56,591 nt of DNA from a bacterium (lineage in GTDB: Bacteria > Patescibacteriota > Patescibacteriia > SG8-24). This document shows positions 44,374-51,176 of this stretch, one piece after another; within the stretch, counting starts at the first letter, position 1, and each line of letters starts with the position of its first letter. The stretch covers positions 1-56,591 of the forward strand of contig JAHFIV010000003.1 of the NCBI GenBank assembly GCA_023246225.1, written 5' to 3'. Position numbers and translations under genes: made by a program. The notes beneath the pieces were generated by a model. It ran no database searches, was not told where the DNA came from, and worked only from the letters and a program-made list of their open reading frames with translations.

Positions 44374-45032
44374 GCGGCATCCTTTCCTTCCCACTCCGCA
44401 AAAAACTTTTCAAGAAACTGCTCCATATACACGTGACGTTCCTCCGCGATCGCGCGGCCCGTCTTGGTTTGCATGCGATCCTTGAGCAACAATAATTTTT
44501 CGTAAAAATGATTAACGGTCGTTCCTTTGCTCGTTTTATATTTTGTAAAATTTGCATGCATCTCCGGCGGGACGTTCGGATCATACATCACCCGATTCGC
44601 GTGACCACCGTACGCGAACGCACGCGCGATCCCGATCGCGCCGAGCGCCTCGAGACGATCGGCGTCTTGCACCACTTTTCCTTCGAGCGTACGCATCGTC
44701 GTCACGACACCCGCTCCTTTAAATGAAATGTCGGTAACGATCTCCGCAACGCGATCGATCGTCTCCGCATCCGCATCGAGACTTTCGAGCCACTCACGTG
44801 CTTTGCGTGGGCCGACCGCGTCATCACCATCATGAAATTTCCAATCAGCAACGTCATGAAGCAGCGCCCCGAGTCGCGTCACGTACGGATCCGCACTTTC
44901 ACGTGCGCCGATTGTTGCGGCGAGATTCGCCACACGATAAATGTGCCACCAATCATGTCCCGATCCCTCACCTTCGAGGAGCGAACGAACGTATTTCTCG
45001 GTCTGTTCGAGAATTTCAGGATTATTTTGCAT
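44370..45032 (-). CDS. HD-domain phosphohydrolase
   Basis: 220 aa. HD motif residues in GHDWWHIYRV, LLHDVADWK and QDADRLEALGAIGIARAF give the metal site of the YedJ/PDE-like HD family. ATG at 45032. Probably a nucleotide or phosphate-ester hydrolase; substrate unknown. Confidence 0.92.
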   Translation of the reverse strand: MQNNPEILEQTEKYVRSLLEGEGSGHDWWHIYRVANLAATIGARESADPYVTRLGALLHDVADWKFHDGDDAVGPRKAREWLESLDADAETIDRVAEIVTDISFKGAGVVTTMRTLEGKVVQDADRLEALGAIGIARAFAYGGHANRVMYDPNVPPEMHANFTKYKTSKGTTVNHFYEKLLLLKDRMQTKTGRAIAEERHVYMEQFLEKFFAEWEGKDAA

Positions 45033-45080
45033 ACGGGCGGAGTATACCAAAACTCCCAAGATGCGCTTGCGGATAAAGCG

Positions 45081-45113
45081 AAACCCCCGTCCGCGAGCGC
45101 GGTACGGGGGTTT
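45081..45113 (-). terminator. Intrinsic terminator
   Basis: Perfect 10-bp stem AAACCCCCGT/ACGGGGGTTT with an inner CCGC/GCGG stem, downstream of the 105-aa gene. Confidence 0.75.
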
Positions 45114-45131
45114 GATGATGGCGACGCGGAG

Positions 45132-45449
45132 TTACGTCGACTTTCGCCGAAGCGAGCAACCCGTGGCCGAGTTCTTGTATGCGGGGTTCTTCTCGAACGC
45201 GTTGCGCAGATCGATGAGGGTGAACCCTTTGCTGAGCTGCAGCGTGATGAAGTCGCGAGCGGCTTCGAGCACCGCCATGCTTTCGACGTCGGCTGAGGAG
45301 TGCGCGATACCCACCTCTACGACGTCTCCCATGAGCATCACAACGAGAGAGAACTCATCGCACGTACCCGGATCGATGTACGCCGCGACGAAACGAAGGC
45401 TGTTGCCCTCCGTATCGACCAGAATCCAGTCTTTCGCACCTTCGGCCAT
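45132..45449 (-). CDS. Small cytosolic protein, unknown function
   Basis: 105 aa, mixed alpha/beta (WILVDTEGNSLRFVAAYIDP ... FSLVVMLMGDVVEVGIAH ... AVLEAARDFITLQLSKGFTLIDLRNAF). AGGAG 7 nt before the ATG at 45449, near-consensus promoter and own terminator. No family recognised. One of several GC-rich monocistronic small genes in this part. Confidence 0.8.
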   Translation of the reverse strand: MAEGAKDWILVDTEGNSLRFVAAYIDPGTCDEFSLVVMLMGDVVEVGIAHSSADVESMAVLEAARDFITLQLSKGFTLIDLRNAFEKNPAYKNSATGCSLRRKST

Positions 45450-45488
45450 GACGAATCTCCTTGTTCTGTCCCACAATCAGGACAGAAA

Positions 45489-45517
45489 ACAATACTAAAT
45501 ATTTCGTAAAATGTCAA
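45489..45517 (-). promoter_or_regulatory. Near-consensus promoter
   Basis: TTGACA (complement 45512-45517), 17-bp spacer, TATTGT (complement 45489-45494) for the 105-aa gene. Confidence 0.9.
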
Positions 45518-45543
45518 GCCACGTCGCTCGCGAGCGACGTGGC
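45518..45543. repeat. Perfect 26-bp palindrome next to a promoter
   Basis: GCCACGTCGCTCG followed directly by its reverse complement. It abuts the -35 of the 105-aa gene. It could be an operator or the terminator stem of the upstream rpsB-tsf transcript. Confidence 0.85.
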
Positions 45544-45560
45544 AAGCCTCGCATCCGCAT

Positions 45561-45690
45561 TGTCATTCCGGCCCCCGAGCCGGAATCCAGAAAAATAAAA
45601 AAGACCAGACGAACATCGTTTGGTCTTTTTTTACGTTCTGGATTCCGGGTCACGGCCCGGAATGACAGAGGAGGAGGCCGGAATGACAAG
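45561..45690. repeat. Palindromic GTCATTCCGG-type repeat, copy 6
   Basis: Arms TGTCATTCCGGCCCCCGAGC and GGCCCGGAATGACA flank an AAGACCAGACGAACATCGTT hairpin with T-run, just downstream of tsf. Confidence 0.87.
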
Positions 45691-45700
45691 GAAAATATCC

Positions 45701-46294
45701 TTATTCTCCGAGCGCAAACCGACTGAACCGCTTGATCTGCACATTCTCCCCCGTCTTCGCGATCATCTCTTTCAGCAACTCTTCAACTGTTTTGTCTTCA
45801 TCTTTGATGAACGCCTGGTTGAGCAAGCATACCTCAGAAAAATACTTTTCCATTTTTCCGGATGCGATCTTCTCGATCACTTCTTTCGGCTTCGAAGATC
45901 CTTCAAACTCCGCCATCGCGAGTTCTTTTTCTTTTTCAAGCACTTCAGAAGGAATCTGATCAGAGCTCACATACAACGGATTCGTTGCGGAGACTTGGAG
46001 CGCAACTTCATGCACGAACTGTTTGAACTGTTCGGTGCGCGCAACGAAATCGGTTTCGCACAGCACCTCGACAAGTACACCGACGCGACCCGCGCCATGA
46101 ATGTACGAGTCAACCAATCCTTCTTTCGTTGCACGCTCGCCCTTGCTGCCCGCCTTCGCAATACCTTTCTTGCGAAGTTCTTCGGCGGCTTTTTGCATGT
46201 CGCCCCCAGCCTCTTCGAGCGCTTTTTTGCAATCAACGATCCCCGCGCCGGTCATTGCGCGAAGTTCTGCGACCGTTTTGGAATCGATAACCAT
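45701..46294 (-). CDS. tsf: Elongation factor Ts
   Basis: Nucleotide exchange factor for EF-Tu, 197 aa, the short form without the full second core. N-terminal UBA-like VAELRAMTGAGIVDCKKALEEAGGDMQKA and LVEVLCETDFVARTEQF are diagnostic. Downstream of rpsB as in most bacteria. Confidence 0.96.
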   Translation of the reverse strand: MVIDSKTVAELRAMTGAGIVDCKKALEEAGGDMQKAAEELRKKGIAKAGSKGERATKEGLVDSYIHGAGRVGVLVEVLCETDFVARTEQFKQFVHEVALQVSATNPLYVSSDQIPSEVLEKEKELAMAEFEGSSKPKEVIEKIASGKMEKYFSEVCLLNQAFIKDEDKTVEELLKEMIAKTGENVQIKRFSRFALGE

Positions 46295-46329
46295 AGAATG
46301 TACGAAGTACTTTTTTAATCACTACTCAG

Positions 46330-47088
46330 CTACACGCCGACAGGAGCGTCTGTAGCCACAGCTTTCAACTTCTCCTTGTCGATATCGATCGATTTCTGCG
46401 CGCGAATCGTACGACCTTCTTTCACCGCTTCTGCAACGAGCTTCGTCATCAACTCGATCGTCTTCACCGCGTCGTCGTTCGATGGGATCGGGTACGCAAC
46501 GAGATCAGGGTTCACGTTCGTATCAACGAGCGCGACGATCGGAATTTTTCGCGTCTGCGCTTCAGCGACTGCGGTTTTTTCTTTCATGATGTCGATGATG
46601 AACAGCGCATCTGGTGGACGAACAACGTCTTTAATACCACCAACTTTGTTCTCAAGATCCGCGATCTCTTTTGCAAAATTCGACTGTTCTTTTTTGGTGT
46701 ACTTCGCAAGCGCACCCGAAGCCTGCTTCGCTTTGAGATCGTTGTAATGACGCACGAGGTTCATCACCTCACCGTAGTTCGTGAGTGTCCCACCGAGCCA
46801 ACGACCGGCGATGTACGGCGCACTACAATCGATCGCATATTTTTTGACGATCTCGCGTGCTTGGCGCTTGGTGCCAAGAAAAAGGATCACACCGCCACGT
46901 GCGGTGGTGTCACGCACGAAATCGAGCGCTTCTTTCAATTTTATCTGCGTCTTTTCGAGATCGACGATGTGAATCCCGTTGCGCGCACCAAAAACGTATT
47001 CTTTCATCTTAGGATTCCACTTGGATTCGCGATGTCCGAAGTGCACGCCGGCCTGGAGCAACTCCAAAAGTGAGGGAACTTGTGGCAT
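46330..47088 (-). CDS. rpsB: Ribosomal protein uS2
   Basis: 252 aa. GVHFGHRESKWNPKMKEYVFG, NGIHIVDLEKT, FLGTKRQAREIV, YIAGRWLGGTLTN and PDALFIIDIMKE are typical S2 blocks. ATG at 47088. rpsB-tsf operon. Confidence 0.97.
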   Translation of the reverse strand: MPQVPSLLELLQAGVHFGHRESKWNPKMKEYVFGARNGIHIVDLEKTQIKLKEALDFVRDTTARGGVILFLGTKRQAREIVKKYAIDCSAPYIAGRWLGGTLTNYGEVMNLVRHYNDLKAKQASGALAKYTKKEQSNFAKEIADLENKVGGIKDVVRPPDALFIIDIMKEKTAVAEAQTRKIPIVALVDTNVNPDLVAYPIPSNDDAVKTIELMTKLVAEAVKEGRTIRAQKSIDIDKEKLKAVATDAPVGV

Positions 47089-47198
47089 ATAGAAATAAAA
47101 AAATGATTCCTTAGACCTCTGCGACGCAAGCGCACGAACCCCTTTCTGTTGAGAGGGGCAGGATCGTCCGCCAAATACGCGACGCATGTGGGATTAAG

Positions 47199-47362
47199 AA
47201 CCTCTAATAAGTTTCTCTTTACCGATCGGCTGCCTGAGGATTTTTCGTCACAAACGGGAGCAGATGCCGAAGGAGTAGCAGAGCTACTTCGAGTGCATCT
47301 GAAACCGTTTGTGACGGAAAATCAGCGGCAGACGAGTCGGGAGAGAAACTTATTAGAGGTTC
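47199..47362. repeat. MITE-like hairpin element, copy 3
   Basis: 164 bp with perfect 20-bp inverted ends (GAACCTCTAATAAGTTTCTC and complement). The interior pairs as well (TCACAAACGG/CCGTTTGTGA, GCAGATGC/GCATCTG, CGAAGGAGTAGC/GCTACTTCG), giving one long stem. Sequence between the ends differs from copies 1 and 2. Confidence 0.88.
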
Positions 47363-47391
47363 AACTGGCGGTACTCTACAGTCCACCGAGA

Positions 47392-47425
47392 AAAAAAGCA
47401 AGGCCCGCACAGTATAGTGCGGGCC
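47392..47425 (-). terminator. Intrinsic terminator
   Basis: Perfect 9-bp stem GGCCCGCAC/GTGCGGGCC with a poly-U tract on the minus transcript. Confidence 0.9.
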
Positions 47426-47441
47426 AGCAACAGTAGCGAGA

Positions 47442-47993
47442 TCAGTCGTGGAACGGCGGAAAAACCCGATGGCGATCGTACCGCGGGACGATGTCGGGGT
47501 AGGCGACGACGCGGATCATGTCGCCATCGACGGTCACGTCGCGCGGATCGATGCCGACCTCAGCAAGGAAACGAGGCTCATGAACGATGGCGCTCCGGAT
47601 CGCCGACGACCGGCCCTTGGTCTTGGGAGAGATGATGAACTCGAGGGCGTTCTTTCTCTTCCTATAGAACAGGACGTCACACGGCGCGATGTTCTGCAGA
47701 AGCGCTGCGAGTCGCTTGCGAATGCGGTTCGTCGGCGTCCCTATGACTCCGTACCTGGCGAGAGGGCGACACACGAACGCAGCGTCACCGCGCAAACCGT
47801 TTTCGATCTGATCACCACACGTGACGATCACCTCTGTGGCTTCGAAGATCGGGCGAGCGATGCGTTCTCGCGTCGCCGCGACATCAGATCGCACATGACC
47901 ATAATGCGGACTGAAGTGTGGGCGATCACCCCACACCCAATCCACCAAAGACACGAATGCGCAGTCCGAACCGGCCATCTCTTGCTGCAACAT
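47442..47993 (-). CDS. Unknown protein, C-terminal half related to the gene at 48160
   Basis: 183 aa, soluble. The C-terminal ~90 residues (NRIRKRLAALLQNIAPCDV ... FLAEVGIDPRDVTVDGDMIRVVAYP) align with the whole 94-aa protein at 48160 (NRLGALLQSVDNCKA ... LGIDLRNIEICGEQTYIAVPV). AGGAGG 5-6 nt before the ATG, own promoter and terminator. No known family recognised. Confidence 0.8.
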   Translation of the reverse strand: MLQQEMAGSDCAFVSLVDWVWGDRPHFSPHYGHVRSDVAATRERIARPIFEATEVIVTCGDQIENGLRGDAAFVCRPLARYGVIGTPTNRIRKRLAALLQNIAPCDVLFYRKRKNALEFIISPKTKGRSSAIRSAIVHEPRFLAEVGIDPRDVTVDGDMIRVVAYPDIVPRYDRHRVFPPFHD

Positions 47994-48063
47994 CGCACAC
48001 CTCCTGTATCGAGTGAAAAACCATCGTCGCTCGCCCTGCCAATCAAAGTACAGCGACCAAACA

Positions 48064-48092
48064 ACCTACCATAAATGTTGGCGCGAGTCAAG
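48064..48092 (-). promoter_or_regulatory. Promoter of the 183-aa gene
   Basis: TTGACT (complement 48087-48092), 17-bp spacer, TAGGTT (complement 48064-48069). Confidence 0.85.
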
Positions 48093-48105
48093 AATGAAAT
48101 CCCAG

Positions 48106-48142
48106 AAAAAAAGCAAGCCCCGCACCGTGATGGTGCAGGGCC
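48106..48142 (-). terminator. Intrinsic terminator
   Basis: 10-bp stem with one mismatch (GCCCCGCACC/GGTGCAGGGC) followed on the minus strand by TTGC and a T-run; ends the 94-aa gene. Confidence 0.85.
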
Positions 48143-48159
48143 TTTATGGAGTTGCGCGG

Positions 48160-48444
48160 TTACGCCGCGCGCGGATCCTCCTCGCGGACGGGCACCGCGA
48201 TGTAGGTCTGCTCGCCGCAGATCTCGATGTTGCGCAGGTCGATGCCGAGCTCCTGCATGAGCTCGGTGTCGCCGCTGATGGCGGTCTTGACGTGCAGCAG
48301 GTTCTTCTGCCACTGCGGCACGACCACGATGCGCAGCGTGCCGCCGACCGTGCCGTCACAGCTGATCTTGCATGCCTTGCAGTTGTCGACCGACTGCAGG
48401 AGCGCTCCGAGTCTGTTGACCACGCTGAAACCTGTCTGTCTCAT
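48160..48444 (-). CDS. Small unknown protein, paralog of the C-terminal half of the 47442 gene
   Basis: 94 aa, soluble, with two Cys in NCKACKISC that may bind metal. Shares the LGID(L/P)R(N/D)(I/V) ... V(V/P) C-terminal pattern with its neighbour. Start supported by AGGAGA 5 nt upstream; own promoter and terminator. Function unknown. Confidence 0.8.
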   Translation of the reverse strand: MRQTGFSVVNRLGALLQSVDNCKACKISCDGTVGGTLRIVVVPQWQKNLLHVKTAISGDTELMQELGIDLRNIEICGEQTYIAVPVREEDPRAA

Positions 48445-48484
48445 TTGTCTCTCCTTGTTGCGTCCAGTCCACGATTCTTAACTA

Positions 48485-48513
48485 GGCTATCACATTTTAG
48501 CTTATTTGTCAAC
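48485..48513 (-). promoter_or_regulatory. Promoter of the 94-aa gene
   Basis: TTGACA (complement 48508-48513), 17-bp spacer, TAGCCT (complement 48485-48490). Confidence 0.85.
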
Positions 48514-48556
48514 CCGGTGTACTCAAAGTCCGACGACAAAACCGCTCCGAGGAAAA

Positions 48557-48590
48557 TGAAAAGCGCGGCCGTTGTCGAACGGCCGCGCTC
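48557..48590 (-). terminator. Intrinsic terminator of the 33-aa gene
   Basis: Perfect 12-bp stem AGCGCGGCCGTT/AACGGCCGCGCT with 4-nt loop (48562-48589), then TTTTC on the minus strand. Confidence 0.9.
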
Positions 48591-48612
48591 AAAAGCTGCT
48601 GCTCCCCTTTCC

Positions 48613-48714
48613 TCACCACGAGTGGTTGGGAAGAAAGTTGAGGCAGGCGAGAAGGCCGAGAACGACGATCAGACCGATCGTCGAACTGACCGCCCAGGAC
48701 GGAATTGTGACCAT
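48613..48714 (-). CDS. Single-pass small membrane protein, 33 aa
   Basis: Starts MVTIPSWAV and ends NHSW, with one hydrophobic helix (IGLIVVLGLLACLNFL). Too short for usual gene calling. It is supported by a consensus promoter (TTGACA-17-TATAGT), AGGAG 7 nt before the ATG and a strong terminator directly after. A structured leader of about 70 nt lies between promoter and gene. Possible membrane-complex subunit, toxin-like or stress peptide; no homolog recalled. Confidence 0.75.
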   Translation of the reverse strand: MVTIPSWAVSSTIGLIVVLGLLACLNFLPNHSW

Positions 48715-48794
48715 GAATGAGCTCCTTTTTATTCGGCTGGATACCCAACCGAGGGGTTGCAGCGTTTCACCGCTGATGTCACTTTGACAAAATC

Positions 48795-48837
48795 ACTATA
48801 GCACAAAAATGCCTATTTGTCAATGATATTTGACAAA
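48795..48837 (-). promoter_or_regulatory. Consensus promoter with overlapping inverted repeat
   Basis: TTGACA (complement 48818-48823), 17-bp spacer, TATAGT (complement 48795-48800). An inverted repeat ATTTGTCA/TGACAAAT (48815-48822 and 48830-48837 approximately) covers the -35 and may be an operator. Confidence 0.85.
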
Positions 48838-48838
48838 T

Positions 48839-50560
48839 TTATTGCATCGCAGCGGCCCCGAGCATCTCTACTTCTTTTTGACTGACCGGGAGACTTACGC
48901 GCGCCACATCGGGAATTTTCCCCGCGCCGCATCCCTCCGGGTCGACCCACTCCACGATCTTCGTTTCACGATTCGCGACATCTTCTGGGCTGTACACTTT
49001 ACGATCTATTCTTCCGATATCAATGCCGATCGCTTTGCCGTTCGTCGCATGCCAATGCGCCGCGTTGCAGTCCGGTCCGGTGCCGACAAAAAATTGCCGC
49101 GCGGGGAAAAAATTTCCCCCGATCACAAGCATGTCCGCAAACGCGGTGTTGCTCGCATTGCGCGCTTCGAAATACGCGCTGCTTTCCATGTCTGGCGGTT
49201 TGTAGTTGATCTCCTTGAGATGTTGCAACCATTCTTCTGTTGGCGATTCCGCAAAGATATATCGAATGCTCGTGCGGTTGCCGCCATCGTATCGATACTG
49301 CACGACACGCGCACCGCTCACAAAATACACATCGAGTCTCCCCGCTTCATGTGTTTCTGGATCGTGGATGCCGATGAATGACTTGCCGCCTGCGGACCAC
49401 GCGCCGACCGCCGTAACCATGTGTCCACCTTTGCGCACATAATTCTGACCGTTCGCATCAGTCTTCCCGAACTCGAGATCCAACTCGACATCCTGTCCCT
49501 TCGCAAGCTCCTCAGCGATCTTCTTCACCGAGTCGTGATCAAATGGGACACCGACCTGATGCGAGACGATCGGGATGTGACGGTCTGTCGTGAACTCCGC
49601 TTTCCCCGGCAAAAAATTCTGTTGCGTATTGACTCCATGCGGCGTCCAACGCATGTCGCGTTTGAACTCTTCGATCGTGGCGTGCACGGACGGTGGCATT
49701 TTTTCTTGAAAACCGTACTCATTCGCGAGCCAGATCATCGAATTTGCCGTTGAGGTCGGAACGCATTCGTTCGTTTTTTGATTGATATCCGGAACGCCGC
49801 GGTGCATCACACTGAAATCCGCAGGTGCAGGTGGTGCTGCAGGAGGTGCTCCCGCATTCGCACCACCGTTCGCCGCACCCCCTTCTCCTGCGCCCGATTC
49901 CATAATCCCCGCACTCTCACGCGCAGTGCGTGCCGTTTCGTTCGGTTTAAACGATCGTAACTCAGCATCCGTAAACGACAGTTCCCCTGACTCATCATCT
50001 TCTGAAGAAGCAACGGGTGGAACGGGTCCAGTGGAAGTCTCTGGGTTAAAATCTGCGATACCGCTCACATCGTCCGCCTGCACCGAGGCAACGCTGAACG
50101 CTTTCGCTGCGGATTCTTGTGGTGTGTCGCCCTTCCAACTCTCGAGCGCACTCGCGGTCAACACGATCATCGCTTTGAAATTTTTTCGCGTCTCGATGGA
50201 GAGATCGGGAATCGATATGCCGTAGCCGTTCCCCTCGGTGGCGATGACGACGGCGTACATGTTTTTCACCACCCATTCTTCTTGACGTCCGTTCGCGCTG
50301 TCATACGCGGAAAATTTTCCATCGTTGTTAAAATCGATCGCCACATTCGCATAATGATACTTCGCGCTATCTGCGGCGAACGGCACGCTCACGACACCCC
50401 GCGGAGTCTTCTCATGGTTCATCACCGTACGAAAAACGATCACGTTATCGCTGATCAATGTTCGATCCACCGCCTTCCCACTGCTAAAATTTTTAAACGT
50501 CAATCCGATAATGACGAGAATGATCGCCACGGCGGCGATAAAAAAGTTGCGATGTTTCAT
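48839..50560 (-). CDS. Membrane-anchored protein with papain-like cysteine-peptidase-type domain
   Basis: 573 aa. An N-terminal membrane helix (about 7-23) is followed by a region with a DFNNDGKFSAYDS EF-hand-like loop (about 75-90) and a disordered Ala/Gly/Pro-rich linker (about 205-255). The peptidase-like domain has NQKTNECVPTSTANSMIWL (Gln and nucleophile Cys), GGHMVTAVGAW (His) and IHDPETHE (Asp), which resembles the C39-like/papain pattern. A C-terminal part carries GPDCNAAHWHATNGKAIGID. Expected outside the cytoplasmic membrane. Activity is inferred only. Confidence 0.7.
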   Translation of the reverse strand: MKHRNFFIAAVAIILVIIGLTFKNFSSGKAVDRTLISDNVIVFRTVMNHEKTPRGVVSVPFAADSAKYHYANVAIDFNNDGKFSAYDSANGRQEEWVVKNMYAVVIATEGNGYGISIPDLSIETRKNFKAMIVLTASALESWKGDTPQESAAKAFSVASVQADDVSGIADFNPETSTGPVPPVASSEDDESGELSFTDAELRSFKPNETARTARESAGIMESGAGEGGAANGGANAGAPPAAPPAPADFSVMHRGVPDINQKTNECVPTSTANSMIWLANEYGFQEKMPPSVHATIEEFKRDMRWTPHGVNTQQNFLPGKAEFTTDRHIPIVSHQVGVPFDHDSVKKIAEELAKGQDVELDLEFGKTDANGQNYVRKGGHMVTAVGAWSAGGKSFIGIHDPETHEAGRLDVYFVSGARVVQYRYDGGNRTSIRYIFAESPTEEWLQHLKEINYKPPDMESSAYFEARNASNTAFADMLVIGGNFFPARQFFVGTGPDCNAAHWHATNGKAIGIDIGRIDRKVYSPEDVANRETKIVEWVDPEGCGAGKIPDVARVSLPVSQKEVEMLGAAAMQ

Positions 50561-50664
50561 AAAAGAAAGATGATTTCCTTAAAAGTGTAGCACAACATCG
50601 CAATGATGAATGCGACCACCATGAAACACCTGAACACTCGACTCACACGCAAAATATTCTCCAT

Positions 50665-50701
50665 AAAAAATGCGCTCGCCACAGAGGACGAGCGCTTTTT
50701 T
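50665..50701. terminator. Bidirectional intrinsic terminator
   Basis: Stem GCGCTCG/CGAGCGC (50672-50695) with T6 after and A6 before. Downstream of the 92-aa gene on the minus strand. Confidence 0.85.
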
Positions 50702-50710
50702 AGATGACGA

Positions 50711-50989
50711 TTACAGGCCGAGCTTTTTGTAGGCCTCCCTATACAACCGGTCATGCTCGGGCATGAGCGCGGTGATCGCGCTCTGCACCCTGTCGATGTC
50801 GCCGAGGGCTTTGACCACCGCACGACCGCCGTAGAAGTGCCAGTCGACGCGCTGTCCGGAGCGCTCGGCGACTTGCTTCACCCATCCCTCCATTGCGTTT
50901 GAGGGGATAGTGTGGGTGACGAAGACTTCTTCACCGTTTTCGAATATGTCTTGATCGCAGCGCGGTGGGTCAGGACCGTCGGTTGCCAT
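50711..50989 (-). CDS. Small unknown protein
   Basis: 92 aa, soluble, alpha/beta (EEVFVTHTIPSNAMEGWVKQVAERSGQRVDWHFYGGRAVVKALGDIDRVQSAI). Start at 50989 set by AGGAGG 7 nt upstream. Own promoter in a palindromic divergent region and own terminator. No family recognised. Confidence 0.8.
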   Translation of the reverse strand: MATDGPDPPRCDQDIFENGEEVFVTHTIPSNAMEGWVKQVAERSGQRVDWHFYGGRAVVKALGDIDRVQSAITALMPEHDRLYREAYKKLGL

Positions 50990-51042
50990 TGGCAAACCTC
51001 CTTGTGGGTGGGGTGTTTCATCCTAGTCCAGGACTGGTGAGC

Positions 51043-51105
51043 ACGATAGCGTAAATACAATGATTGTCAAGGCGCCTTGACTTTTTTCCACCTTGCTGAT
51101 AAAAA
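51043..51105. promoter_or_regulatory. Divergent promoters sharing a 16-bp palindrome
   Basis: Leftward: TTGACA (complement 51065-51070), 16-bp spacer, TATCGT (complement 51043-51048). Rightward: TTGACT (51077-51082), 17-bp spacer, TAAAAA (51100-51105). The two -35 boxes are the arms of a perfect palindrome GTCAAGGCGCCTTGAC (51066-51081). One dimeric factor bound here would affect both genes. Confidence 0.8.
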
Positions 51106-51176
51106 ACGCTGTCAGGTTCCTCATGGTGGGGCGCCTGTATGCAACCCAAAACCCGAAAAAAGGGAAGGGTGACACC

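Larger units (their letters stand above)
47089..47441. other. Intergenic stretch with a hairpin repeat and a terminator
   Basis: The 353 bases hold the rpsB leader, a MITE-like element (47199-47362) and the terminator of the 183-aa gene (47392-47425). A long rpsB leader could carry S2 autoregulation, but I see no clear structure. No gene seen. Confidence 0.7.
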
